A stretch of DNA of 48,054 bases from NCBI RefSeq assembly GCF_900129265.1, contig NZ_FQVG01000013.1:1-48054 (forward strand), in the 5' to 3' direction. Below the pieces are notes generated by a model. It was not told the DNA's origin and searched no databases. It worked only from the letters and a program-made list of their open reading frames with translations. Below are positions 30,175 through 39,239 of this stretch, piece by piece. Every line of letters begins with the position of its first letter. Position 1 is the first letter of the stretch. The DNA comes from Caloramator proteoclasticus DSM 10124 (GTDB lineage: Bacteria; Bacillota; Clostridia; Clostridiales; Caloramatoraceae). The position numbers were made by a program, and so were the translations under genes.

Positions 30175-30348
30175 GTGGGAGAATTTAAAAATAACAACGA
30201 ATTAAATGATGAACCAATTAGGCTTGGGTTTAAGGATGTGCTTGCTATGACAATCGCAGCAATTGAAGTACTTTTGCCAATTGCACTTTTATTTGCAGGT
30301 ATAATGGGTATAGTATTTTTTATTCTATTGAAGTTTTGGATTAAGTAG
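30175..30348 (+). CDS. Small single-pass membrane protein
   Basis: The 57-residue product starts at GTG 30175 as MGEFKNNNELNDEPIRL and contains one long hydrophobic helix ending FFILLKFWIK. AAGGGGG at 30161-30167 is a suitable ribosome site. It lies 12 nt after the UvrD-like helicase gene and 11 nt before the LtaS-type gene, so it is probably expressed with one or both. The family is not recognised; a regulatory or assembly role at the membrane is conceivable but unsupported. Confidence 0.6.
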   Translation: MGEFKNNNELNDEPIRLGFKDVLAMTIAAIEVLLPIALLFAGIMGIVFFILLKFWIK

Positions 30349-30359
30349 GGAGGAATTAG

Positions 30360-32171
30360 ATGCACTTTTTGAAGGAGAGATTAAAAGGTATTTATCAAAA
30401 TAACAAATTATTTTTTTTGGCAGTATTTTTACTATTTATTAAAAGTATATCCATTTTAGCACATATAGTAACTGATACAAAGAGTTTTGCCATTTTTTAC
30501 ACAATAGGCTGTATACCATCATACCTATTATATTTCTCATATATTGTCATTTTGATGTCCTTTTATTTTCTATTTAGAGGGAAGTTTAAAGTTTACTATT
30601 TGTTTTGCATAAATTTTTTTGTTACTATATTGTTTTTAATTGATATTTGGTATTTTAGAGGCTTTGGCAGTTTTTTATCAGTACATTCATTGATGCAGAC
30701 TGGAAATTTATATAATTTATCAGATAGTATAAAATCTCTAATAAAGTTTTATGATTTATTTTTGTTTTTGGATATTTTAGTATTATTCTATTTTTATAAA
30801 AAACAAGAGGTAAATGTATCTAAAAAGAGTGTACAAGCTAAAGCATTTACCATTTCATTGTTAGTTTCAATTATTTTTATAATAGAACCAGTGGACGCAA
30901 TGATTTTATTTAACACTAAAAAACAAGCGATATATCAAATGACATATTCACCAAAGGTTACGATATCCAATTTATCCCCAATTGGATATCACGTTTTTGA
31001 CGTATTCAATTATATAAAAGAATGTAGGCATATAGAACTTACAGAACAGGAAAAGATAGATATAAAGGAATGGTTTAATAAAAAAGAAAATATAGAAGGG
31101 GAAAATGAATATAAGGGTCTATTTAAAGGTAAAAATTTGATTTATATACAGGTCGAATCCTTAGAGAACTTTGTTATAAATAAGAGCATTAATGGAAAAG
31201 AGATAACTCCTAATTTAAATAGACTTTTGAAAAATAGCATCTATTTTAATAATTATCACGAACAGACTCACAATGGTATTAGTTCAGATGGAGACCTTAT
31301 TGTAAATACTTCGTTATTTCCAGTTAGGAGAGGAAGTACATTCTTTAGATATCCAGATAATACCTATAATTCTTTACCTAAAATATTAAAAAAATATGGT
31401 TATTATACCCACGCAATACATTCAGATAAAGGTCCCTATTGGAATTGGATGAGGGCATTATATTCAATAGGATTTGATAAATGTACAGATGAAACAAGTT
31501 TTAATGTTGATGAGAAGATAGGTTTAGGATTAAGTGATGAATCCTATTTGAAACAGATAGTTCCATTAATTAAAACTCAAAGACAGCCCTTTTACACCTT
31601 TATTGTAACATTAACAAGCCATATGCCCTTTAATATTGATGAAAAATATAGGGGTTTAAATTTAAACAAAGAACTTAATGAGTCATATTTGGGTGGATAT
31701 TTTGAAAGCATTCATTATACAGACAAATGTTTAGGAATGTTTATCGATGAACTTGATAAACAGGGACTATTAGATAATACAGTTGTTGTAATATCAGGTG
31801 ATCACGAGGGGGTTCATAAGTATTATCAAAATAGTATAGAAAATCTAAGCCAAAAAGAGGATTGGTGGCTTATTAATAACAAAGAGATACCTCTCATAGT
31901 GTACCATAAAGGAATGGAGCAAAGGACAATTGATACAATTGGTGGACAAGTTGACCTTTTACCAACAATATGTTATCTGCTTGGAATAGAAAGCAGAGAA
32001 TATCAAGATACTGCAATAGGCAGAGTTTTACTTAATACTAATTTAAATTTTACAGTATTAGATAATGGAAGTGTTATTGGAGAAGTTGATGAAGAAACAA
32101 AGAGGCACGCACTAAAGGGAATTGAAATTTCAGATAAAATCATAAGCTCAAATTATTTTAAACAAAGATAA
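30360..32171 (+). CDS. LTA synthase-type sulfatase, membrane protein
   Basis: The 603-residue product has five N-terminal transmembrane segments (roughly 18-36, 46-72, 80-98, 130-146, 162-178) and an extracellular sulfatase-fold domain, the layout of LtaS/YfnI enzymes that polymerise glycerol phosphate onto lipid anchors. Metal residues appear as E266 (IQVESLE) and D481-H482 (SGDHEG). The usual catalytic threonine of the QTGxGKTSD segment aligns with S308 in THNGISSDGD. Phosphoglycerol or phosphoethanolamine transfer to another polymer is also possible. SD GGGAGGAATTAG precedes the ATG. A terminator hairpin overlaps the stop. Confidence 0.87.
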   Translation: MHFLKERLKGIYQNNKLFFLAVFLLFIKSISILAHIVTDTKSFAIFYTIGCIPSYLLYFSYIVILMSFYFLFRGKFKVYYLFCINFFVTILFLIDIWYFRGFGSFLSVHSLMQTGNLYNLSDSIKSLIKFYDLFLFLDILVLFYFYKKQEVNVSKKSVQAKAFTISLLVSIIFIIEPVDAMILFNTKKQAIYQMTYSPKVTISNLSPIGYHVFDVFNYIKECRHIELTEQEKIDIKEWFNKKENIEGENEYKGLFKGKNLIYIQVESLENFVINKSINGKEITPNLNRLLKNSIYFNNYHEQTHNGISSDGDLIVNTSLFPVRRGSTFFRYPDNTYNSLPKILKKYGYYTHAIHSDKGPYWNWMRALYSIGFDKCTDETSFNVDEKIGLGLSDESYLKQIVPLIKTQRQPFYTFIVTLTSHMPFNIDEKYRGLNLNKELNESYLGGYFESIHYTDKCLGMFIDELDKQGLLDNTVVVISGDHEGVHKYYQNSIENLSQKEDWWLINNKEIPLIVYHKGMEQRTIDTIGGQVDLLPTICYLLGIESREYQDTAIGRVLLNTNLNFTVLDNGSVIGEVDEETKRHALKGIEISDKIISSNYFKQR

Positions 32172-32190
32172 GGGCAAAGCCCTTATCTTT
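32164..32190. terminator. Bidirectional terminator, LtaS-type gene / asnA
   Basis: AAAGATAAGGGC (32164-32175) pairs with GCCCTTATCTTT (32179-32190) around an AAA loop. It overlaps the stop codon of the LtaS-type gene and ends at the asnA stop. A T-run follows on the plus strand. Confidence 0.8.
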
Positions 32191-33197
32191 TATAATAAAG
32201 TAATTCCTAATTCGCTACACTTTTTTACTACGTCTTCTGGCCAAACAGATGATTGAACTTCACCAATATGAGCCTTTCTTAAAAAGAACATACATATTCT
32301 TGACTGACCAATTCCTCCACCCACTGTAAATGGAAGTTCTTCCTGTAAAATCATTTTGTGGAATGGCATCTCTAATCTTTCACTGCAATTACACTTTTCA
32401 ACTTGATAAAGTAGAGCATCCTTATCTACTCTAATTCCCATAGAAGACAATTCAAAGGCACAGTCTAAGATAGGGTAGTAGAATATTATATCACCATTTA
32501 ATTTCCAATCATCATAATCAGGGGAGCGTCCATCGTGTTTTATACCTGATTTTAAATAATCTCCTATCTGCATTAAGAAAATTGCCCCATACTTTTTACA
32601 GGCTTCATATTCCCTTTCCTTTGGTGAAAGTTCTTTATACATATCCTCAAGTTCCTGTGTTGTAATAAATGTTATTTCTTCAGGTAAAATAGGTGTAATA
32701 TGGGGATACAAGCTGTAAACATAAAGTTCAGTTTGCTTAAAAACACTATAAATATCTTTAACTATTTGTTTTAATGTTTGAGTGTTTCTTTGTTCCTTTA
32801 GAATTATTTTTTCCCAGTCCCACTGATCAACATATATTGAATGAAGTGCATCAAGTTCCTCATCGCGTCTTATTGCATTCATATCAGTATATAGGCCTTC
32901 TCCAGGTTTGAATCCATATCTTTTTAGAGCATACCTTTTCCACTTTGCAAGGGACTGAACAACTTCAAGTGTTTCTTCTTTTATATCGTAGGCGTCAAAG
33001 GATACTGTTCTTTCAACTCCGTTTAAATAGTCATTTAAGCCTGTTGACTTTTGAACAAATAGTGGAGCAGAAACTCTTGTTAAGTTAAGCTTTTGAGATA
33101 AAGCAGATTCAAAGTAGTCCTTTAATCTTTTTATTGCAATTTCAGTTTCCTTTAAATCAAGTGTAGGTTTATAATCATAGCATACCTTCCATTCCAT
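32190..33197 (-). CDS. asnA: Aspartate-ammonia ligase (asparagine synthetase A)
   Basis: AsnA makes asparagine from aspartate, ammonia and ATP and is related to class II aminoacyl-tRNA synthetases. The 335-residue product has the family length and motifs: APLFVQKSTGLNDYLNG, LAKWKRYALKRYGFKPGEGLYTD-like substrate region, and the class II motif-3-like GGGIGQSR near the C-terminus. Start ATG follows AAGGAGGAAC. A complete T-box with AAC specifier lies upstream, so expression responds to uncharged tRNA-Asn. The final residues overlap a bidirectional terminator. Confidence 0.96.
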   Translation of the reverse strand: MEWKVCYDYKPTLDLKETEIAIKRLKDYFESALSQKLNLTRVSAPLFVQKSTGLNDYLNGVERTVSFDAYDIKEETLEVVQSLAKWKRYALKRYGFKPGEGLYTDMNAIRRDEELDALHSIYVDQWDWEKIILKEQRNTQTLKQIVKDIYSVFKQTELYVYSLYPHITPILPEEITFITTQELEDMYKELSPKEREYEACKKYGAIFLMQIGDYLKSGIKHDGRSPDYDDWKLNGDIIFYYPILDCAFELSSMGIRVDKDALLYQVEKCNCSERLEMPFHKMILQEELPFTVGGGIGQSRICMFFLRKAHIGEVQSSVWPEDVVKKCSELGITLL

Positions 33198-33250
33198 AAT
33201 AGTTCCTCCTTGATAAAATTTATTTATATGTATGTAGCGCTACAAAATTA

Positions 33251-33520
33251 CAAAATAAAAAACCCTTCATCCCTATAATGGGACGAAAGGTTAACTTCCG
33301 CGGTACCACCCAAATTGGCATAAAACCCACTTTCAGTACGGAGAAAAACTCGATACTGTACTCCTTTTAACGGTAGAGTAATCCGCCCAAGTCTACTCTC
33401 ATTTAAATGATTTCGGTTGGGAGCTTAGGGATGTTCTTCAATATAGGCATCGTACTGGTCTTCCACCGTCACCAGCTCGCTTTAACTACTTCCTATATCT
33501 ACTCTTCCCCTCATCGCTTT
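33251..33520 (-). ncRNA. T-box riboswitch (tRNA-Asn) upstream of asnA
   Basis: The minus strand carries the canonical T-box sequence GGGTGGTACCGCGG (33311-33298), followed by an intrinsic terminator built of CCTTTCGTCCC and GGGATGAAGGG with a long T-run (about 33290-33255). Stem I spans roughly 33515-33415, and the specifier region GAAGAACA contains AAC (33435-33433), an asparagine codon. Thus uncharged tRNA-Asn should disrupt the terminator and raise asnA expression. The gene content and specifier agree. Confidence 0.93.
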
Positions 33521-33526
33521 TTACTA

Positions 33527-33555
33527 ATTATAAAATGAAATTTAAAATATGTCAA
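33527..33555 (-). promoter_or_regulatory. Consensus promoter of the asnA T-box transcript
   Basis: On the minus strand TTGACA (33555-33550) and TATAAT (33532-33527) are exactly 17 bp apart, a perfect sigma-A consensus. The transcript would begin near 33520 at the T-box. Confidence 0.9.
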
Positions 33556-33677
33556 CATTCAATTTTTAAAAAATTTAAAGTTTTTAAATGACTAATTTAT
33601 ACTTTTATTTTTGATGTATTTTTGATAAATATACAGTTTTTTTATATTAAATATAATTTCAATATAAATATCAACTA

Positions 33678-33707
33678 TTGCTCAAATATACTTGCTTATG
33701 GTATAAT
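33678..33707 (+). promoter_or_regulatory. Promoter of the SEC-C protein gene
   Basis: TTGCTC (33678-33683) and TATAAT (33702-33707) are 18 bp apart. The -10 is perfect and the -35 partial. The ribosome site GAAGGAG (33732-33738) follows after the expected short leader. Confidence 0.65.
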
Positions 33708-33746
33708 CAAATGTTGTTAAAACTTTTATACGAAGGAGCGTTAGGT

Positions 33747-34244
33747 ATGAGCTTATATAAAAAGTGGGAAGAACTTGCAGATTCAAAGGTTAATGCACCA
33801 GACTATGAAGAGTTCTGGACAGATTATCTAAAGAAGGAACAATTAATCTACAAGGACATATTAGAAAATAAGAAAAACATTATTGAAGGAAAGTTAAAGG
33901 ATCTTGCTAATCAATATGGTGTTGATGAACTTACATTTGCTGCGTTTGTATCAGGTATTAATACAAGCTTAGTGAATCCAGTAGATGAAGAAAAATTAGA
34001 AGAAGATACAGAACTTAAGCTTGAAATAGATTTTGAAAAGCTATATTACAATATGCTTGATGCAAAGGCAAACTGGTTATATGAACTTCCAGAATGGGAT
34101 GGCATTTTAACAGTTGAAAGAAGAAAAGAGATAAGAAAAGAATACAACAAGTCAAAGATAGTTGTAAATGAAAATAAGGTTGGTAGAAACGATCCTTGTC
34201 CTTGTGGTTCAGGTAAGAAATATAAGAAGTGTTGTGGAAAATAA
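33747..34244 (+). CDS. SEC-C motif protein
   Basis: The 165-residue product ends with a SEC-C zinc motif, [16 protein letters not shown] at residues 150-165, as found at the end of SecA and in numerous unrelated stand-alone proteins. The N-terminal 130 residues are helical and acidic and are not recognised. An open frame extends back to 33678, but the SD GAAGGAG lies after it, so ATG 33747 is the start. Its function is unknown; SEC-C often mediates binding to SecB or ribosomes. It stands alone between a promoter and a terminator. Confidence 0.85.
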   Translation: MSLYKKWEELADSKVNAPDYEEFWTDYLKKEQLIYKDILENKKNIIEGKLKDLANQYGVDELTFAAFVSGINTSLVNPVDEEKLEEDTELKLEIDFEKLYYNMLDAKANWLYELPEWDGILTVERRKEIRKEYNKSKIVVNENKVGRNDPCPCGSGKKYKKCCGK

Positions 34245-34267
34245 GGTGCATCTGCACCTTATTTTTT
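34243..34267 (+). terminator. Terminator after the SEC-C gene
   Basis: AAGGTGC (34243-34249) and GCACCTT (34254-34260) form a 7-bp stem with an ATCT loop, followed by ATTTTTTT. It overlaps the stop codon. Confidence 0.85.
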
Positions 34268-34719
34268 TAATATATTATTTTTAAAAGTGCATAATAATTT
34301 AAAGAACGATATATATAAACAACATATTGTATTTTTTATATAAATAAATTATAATATAATTAAATAATAAACAATTTTTATTACTATTTATATCAGATAA
34401 AAATATAAACAATAGTTTGCTATTTTATTATAAAAAAATTTGTATATTTTAAAAATTTTAGTTTAAATTTTCTTTTAAATTTACCATTTTAAAAATAATA
34501 TGATAAAATATTATTAGTTTTTCAAGAAATTTATCTAATTTAAAAGTAAAAATATAAGTTAGAGTAAATATAATAAATTATTTCAGTTCACCAATTAAGG
34601 TGAATTTTATTATTGACATAAAATTAAATTTACAAATACAACCTATAATTTTAGTAATCAAATAAAAAAACAATAGTATAATATTAATATTTAAATTGGT
34701 ATAGAAGGAAGGTCTTAGT
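34268..34719. other. A/T-rich intergenic region before the activase gene
   Basis: About 450 bases without a credible gene. It contains a small inverted repeat TTCACC (34587-34592) / GGTGAA (34599-34604) followed by TTTTATT, which could be a weak terminator or an operator, and a TTGACA at 34613-34618 that has no -10 box at proper spacing (TATAAT at 34644 is 25 bp away). A TATAAT at 34677-34682 may serve the activase gene but lacks a good -35. Nothing else stands out. Confidence 0.5.
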
Positions 34720-37700
34720 ATGATGAAGGTTTTGCGATGTGGCATAGATGTAGGTTCCACAACAGTAAAACTTGTTTTACTTGGGAAAAATGGGGAGATA
34801 CTCTTTAAAAGATATCAAAGACATTACTCTGATATTAAAGGAACTCTTAAGGCTCTATTGAAGGAGCTTTTAGATGAATTTGGAGATTTAGATTTTAAGG
34901 TTAAGGTTACAGGTTCAGGTGGACTTTCAATTTCAAAGTGGACAAATATACCCTTTGAGCAGGAAGTTGTAGCTTTAACCTATGCGGTAGAAAAACTAAT
35001 AAGAGAAGTTGATGTTGCTATAGAACTTGGTGGAGAGGATGCAAAAATTACATATTTTAAAAATGGAATAGAGCAGAGAATGAACGGAACCTGTGCAGGA
35101 GGTACAGGTGCATTTATAGACCAAATGGCAGGTTTACTTAATACAGATGCAGATGGATTAAATGAACTTGCAAAGGATTATGAGATAATATATCCAATTG
35201 CTTCAAGATGTGGTGTTTTTGCTAAAACGGATGTACAACCTCTATTAAATGAGGGAGCAAGAAAAGAGGATATAGCTGCATCTATTTTTCAAGCAGTAGT
35301 AAACCAAACTATAAGTGGACTTGCCTGTGGTAGACCTATAAAGGGCAAAGTTGCATTTTTAGGAGGGCCTCTATACTTTTTATCAGAGCTTAGAAGAAGG
35401 TTTGTAGAAACTCTTGACCTAAAAGAAGAGGATGTTTATATACCACAAAATTCACAAGTATTTGTGGCAATAGGAGCAGCACTTTTAAGTAGCAACAGCA
35501 ATTTGTACAAATTAAGTGAAATTATAAATAAATTAGATGAAGCAGCAGATATAAAAGAGGTAGATGAAGATATATTAGAACCTTTATTTAAGGATGAAGA
35601 GGAGTATTTAGAATTTAAAAATAGACACGAGAAAAACAGGGTTAAAAGAAGAGAATTAGAAACCTATGAAGGGGAATGCTTCTTAGGAATAGATGCAGGT
35701 TCAACTACGACAAAGGTAGCATTAATAGATAAAGAAGGAAATCTTCTATATTCCTTTTACTCCAGCAACCAAGGAAGCCCATTAAACTCTATAATAGAAG
35801 CTCTAAAGGATCTATATAGGAACTTAAACGATAAAACATATATTGCAAAATCTGCAGTTACAGGCTATGGAGAACAGCTATTAAAAAATGCATTGAATAT
35901 AGACATTGGCGAAGTTGAAACTGTTGCACATTTTAGAGCTGCTGATTATTTCTTAGATGGAGTGGACTTTATATTAGACATAGGCGGACAGGATATGAAA
36001 TGTCTTACTGTAAAGGATGGAATAATTGAAAATATTATGTTAAATGAAGCCTGCTCATCTGGATGTGGATCTTTTATTGAGGGGTTTGCAAAGTCTCTTG
36101 GGATGTCAATAGAGGATTTTGCAAAGTCAGCACTTTTTGCAAAACATCCTGTAGACTTAGGAAGTAGATGTACAGTTTTTATGAATTCAAAGGTAAAGCA
36201 GGCACAAAAGGAAGGTGCAACTGTTGAGGATATTTCAGCAGGACTTTCATACTCTGTTATAAAAAATGCCCTTTTTAAGGTTATTAAACTTAAGGATTCA
36301 AAGGATATTGGAAGCAAGGTTGTAGTGCAGGGCGGTACCTTCTACAACGATGCAGTTTTAAGGGCTTTTGAAAAAATAACAGGGCTTAATGTTGTAAGAC
36401 CTGATATATCAGGAATAATGGGTGCCTTTGGAGCTGCACTTATAGCAAAGGATAGCTATACTGATGGAGAAAAATCAAAAATATTAAAGTTAGAGGAGAT
36501 AAATAGCTTAACATATTCAAACGAAATAAAAAGGTGTAAACTATGTACAAACAATTGCCTTCTTACTATTACAAGAATAAATGATAAAAGTGTTGTAACG
36601 GGTAATAGATGTGAAAGAGGAGCAGGAATAGAAAATACAAAGGAGAAGCTACCAAATCTTTATGAATATAAATATAACAAACTGTTTAGCTATAAACCTT
36701 TAGATGATAACCAAGCTATAAGAGGAAGTGTTGGAATACCAAGAGTACTTAATATGTATGAAGATTATCCCTTCTGGTTTACTTTCTTTACTGAGCTTAA
36801 ATTTAAAGTTATACTATCAGATACATCAACAAGAAGGTTATATGAACTTGGAATGGATACAATTCCTTCAGACACAGTATGCTATCCTGCAAAGATTGTG
36901 CACGGACATATAGTAAACTTAATAAACAAGGGAGCAAACTTTATTTTCTATCCAGCATTGCCCTATGAAAAGATAGAATTTAGTGATGCCCACAACCATT
37001 ATAACTGTCCAGTTGTAACATCCTATAGTGAAGTAATTAAAAACAATATGGATATCTTAAACGAAAGGGGAATAAAGTTTTTAAATCCATTCCTACCCTT
37101 TGATGATAAGGAAAAACTAAAGAGTAGATTGGCGGAAGAACTTTTTGATTTTAATATACCGTTTGAAGAAATAAGTAGAGCAGTAGATAAGGCAGACAAG
37201 GAATTAGATAGATTTAAAGAGGATATAAGAAGAAAGGGACAGGAAGTATTAGAATATATTGAAAAGAATCATAAAAAGGCTATTGTACTTGCAGGACGCC
37301 CATATCATTTAGATAAAGAAATAAATCACGGAATAGATAGACTTATAGTATCACAGGGCTTTTGTGTTTTAACAGAGGATAGTATTGCTCATCTTGGTAA
37401 ATTAGATGAACCTTTAAGGGTTGTAGACCAATGGGCATATCATTCAAGACTCTATAGGGCTGCAAGCTTTGTTGCAAGAAGTAAAAATTTAGAGCTTGTT
37501 CAACTTACATCCTTTGGATGTGGGCTTGACGCTATAACTTCTGACCAAGTTAAAGAACTGCTTGAAGCCTATGGTAAGATTTATACTTTAATTAAAATAG
37601 ATGAAATAAATAACTTAGGGGCAGTAAAAATCAGAATTAGGTCACTTAAAGCTGCAGTAGAAGAAAGGGATAAGTTAAACTTTGTTCCAAAGAGAATAAA

Positions 37701-39003
37701 AACATACAGTGAAAAGGTTACTTTTACAAAGGATATGAAGAAAAAACATACAATACTTGCACCACAGATGGCACCAATTCATTTTGAATTAGTACAGGAG
37801 GCCTTTAGATGGGCAGGATACAATCTTGAGGTTCTTCCATCAGTTGATAAAAATGCAATAGATGAGGGACTAAAATATGTAAATAATGATGCCTGCTACC
37901 CTTCAATTATTGTAGTTGGACAACTTATGAGTGCACTAAAGTCGGGTAAGTATGACCTTAACAACACCTCTGTTATAATTTCTCAAACAGGGGGAGGATG
38001 TAGAGCCACAAACTATATAGGATTTTTAAGGAAAGCACTTTCAGATGCAGGACTCTCACACATTCCTGTAATATCACTAAATGCCGTTGGACTTGAAAAA
38101 AATCCAGGTTTTAAGGTAACACTTCCAATGCTTCATAGGGGAGTTATGGCACTACTGCTTGGAGACTTAATTATGAGGCTTTTATACAGAACAAGACCAT
38201 ATGAAAAGGAAAAGGGAAGCTGTGACAGGCTCTATGAAAAATGGATTAATAGATGTAAAAGAGTAGTAAAAAGTGGAAGTGTTTTTGAGTATAAGAAGGT
38301 TGTAACTGATATGATTGCAGACTTTGAAGCTGTAGAGATAGAAGAAACAAGAAAGCCAAGAGTTGGTGTAGTAGGTGAAATACTTGTTAAGTTCCATCCA
38401 ACAGCAAATAACGATATTGTAAAGCTAATAGAGGAAGAGGGAGGAGAGGCTGTAGTTCCTGACCTTGTTGATTTCTTCTTGTATAGTGCCTACGATGCAG
38501 AATATAAGCATAAGTATTTATCGGGTAGCAAAAAGGCAAAGATTTTAGGAAATGCAACTATAAAAATAGTTGAGATGTATAGGAATGTGATAAGAAGGGC
38601 TCTTGAGAATTCATCAAGATTTGAGGTACCAACAACTATTTACCATTTAGCTGAAAAGGCAAAGGAAATAATAGATTTAGGAAATCAAACAGGAGAAGGA
38701 TGGCTTCTAACGGCAGAGATGATTGAGCTAATTGAAATGGGAGTGCCAAACATTGCGTGTCTTCAACCCTTTGCCTGTCTTCCAAACCACGTAACAGGAA
38801 AGGGAGTTGCAAAGGCATTAAGGGAAAGATATAAGGATGTAAATATAGTTGCAATAGATTATGACCCAGGGGCAAGTGAAGTAAATCAAGTAAACAGGCT
38901 TAAACTTATGATGTCTGTAGCCCACAGGAGGGTGTTAGAATCAGCACAAAAATATATGGACAGCAACATACTACAAGAGGCAAGCGTAGCGGACGAAAAC
39001 TAA
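34720..39003 (+). CDS. Double acyl-CoA dehydratase activase-like protein
   Basis: The 1427-residue product contains two BadF/HgdC-type ATPase activase domains in tandem. The first begins [15 protein letters not shown] near residue 7; the second begins [16 protein letters not shown] near residue 323. Each keeps the two cysteines used for a [4Fe-4S] cluster at the dimer interface in HgdC ([11 protein letters not shown] and [15 protein letters not shown] and SRCTVF). A cysteine segment [12 protein letters not shown] and a C-terminal half resembling the DUF2229/HgdB-type dehydratase component follow. This large single-chain version is common in Clostridia but its substrate is unknown. SD AAGGAAGG precedes the double ATG. 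No dehydratase operon surrounds it. Confidence 0.88.
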   Translation: MMKVLRCGIDVGSTTVKLVLLGKNGEILFKRYQRHYSDIKGTLKALLKELLDEFGDLDFKVKVTGSGGLSISKWTNIPFEQEVVALTYAVEKLIREVDVAIELGGEDAKITYFKNGIEQRMNGTCAGGTGAFIDQMAGLLNTDADGLNELAKDYEIIYPIASRCGVFAKTDVQPLLNEGARKEDIAASIFQAVVNQTISGLACGRPIKGKVAFLGGPLYFLSELRRRFVETLDLKEEDVYIPQNSQVFVAIGAALLSSNSNLYKLSEIINKLDEAADIKEVDEDILEPLFKDEEEYLEFKNRHEKNRVKRRELETYEGECFLGIDAGSTTTKVALIDKEGNLLYSFYSSNQGSPLNSIIEALKDLYRNLNDKTYIAKSAVTGYGEQLLKNALNIDIGEVETVAHFRAADYFLDGVDFILDIGGQDMKCLTVKDGIIENIMLNEACSSGCGSFIEGFAKSLGMSIEDFAKSALFAKHPVDLGSRCTVFMNSKVKQAQKEGATVEDISAGLSYSVIKNALFKVIKLKDSKDIGSKVVVQGGTFYNDAVLRAFEKITGLNVVRPDISGIMGAFGAALIAKDSYTDGEKSKILKLEEINSLTYSNEIKRCKLCTNNCLLTITRINDKSVVTGNRCERGAGIENTKEKLPNLYEYKYNKLFSYKPLDDNQAIRGSVGIPRVLNMYEDYPFWFTFFTELKFKVILSDTSTRRLYELGMDTIPSDTVCYPAKIVHGHIVNLINKGANFIFYPALPYEKIEFSDAHNHYNCPVVTSYSEVIKNNMDILNERGIKFLNPFLPFDDKEKLKSRLAEELFDFNIPFEEISRAVDKADKELDRFKEDIRRKGQEVLEYIEKNHKKAIVLAGRPYHLDKEINHGIDRLIVSQGFCVLTEDSIAHLGKLDEPLRVVDQWAYHSRLYRAASFVARSKNLELVQLTSFGCGLDAITSDQVKELLEAYGKIYTLIKIDEINNLGAVKIRIRSLKAAVEERDKLNFVPKRIKTYSEKVTFTKDMKKKHTILAPQMAPIHFELVQEAFRWAGYNLEVLPSVDKNAIDEGLKYVNNDACYPSIIVVGQLMSALKSGKYDLNNTSVIISQTGGGCRATNYIGFLRKALSDAGLSHIPVISLNAVGLEKNPGFKVTLPMLHRGVMALLLGDLIMRLLYRTRPYEKEKGSCDRLYEKWINRCKRVVKSGSVFEYKKVVTDMIADFEAVEIEETRKPRVGVVGEILVKFHPTANNDIVKLIEEEGGEAVVPDLVDFFLYSAYDAEYKHKYLSGSKKAKILGNATIKIVEMYRNVIRRALENSSRFEVPTTIYHLAEKAKEIIDLGNQTGEGWLLTAEMIELIEMGVPNIACLQPFACLPNHVTGKGVAKALRERYKDVNIVAIDYDPGASEVNQVNRLKLMMSVAHRRVLESAQKYMDSNILQEASVADEN

Positions 39004-39032
39004 ACGGTCAAAAAAATAATAGTCTATAAGGG

Positions 39033-39088
39033 AGTATGCAAGAGCCAGTTGGGATAAAATTAAACCAACTGGCTCTTATAATCATACT
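39033..39088 (+). terminator. Terminator-like hairpin after the activase gene
   Basis: AAGAGCCAGTTGG (39040-39052) pairs with CCAACTGGCTCTT (39065-39077) in a perfect 13-bp stem with a 12-nt loop, extended by AGTATG/CATACT (39033-39038, 39083-39088). The tail is A/T-rich without a clean T-run. Confidence 0.7.
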
Positions 39089-39239
39089 ATTATTCTTAAT
39101 TTTACTTGCCTTTGATGGTACATAAAGTGTAAAGTTTTTATCCTTCTCTTTTGTTTAAATTATTTTAAAAACTCATACAAATTGACACTACTTAAGCGTT
39201 TAATTTTGTTGTAGAATTATAGAGAAGGGAGTGATTTAT

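Noticed and set aside
33251-33520. tRNA or rRNA gene
   Set aside because: The stems belong to a T-box leader; the GGTACCGCGG motif and adjacent terminator settle this. No CCA-ending cloverleaf was found.
34613-34649. TTGACA/TATAAT pair as promoter of the activase gene
   Set aside because: The spacing is 25 bp, too long for sigma-A.
35946-36317. 123-codon open frame on the minus strand
   Set aside because: It is antisense to the activase gene and has the composition of a shadow frame.
39182-39217. TTGACA/TAGAAT pair as promoter of the GH31 gene
   Set aside because: The spacing is 24 bp; no better -10 box with proper spacing was found.
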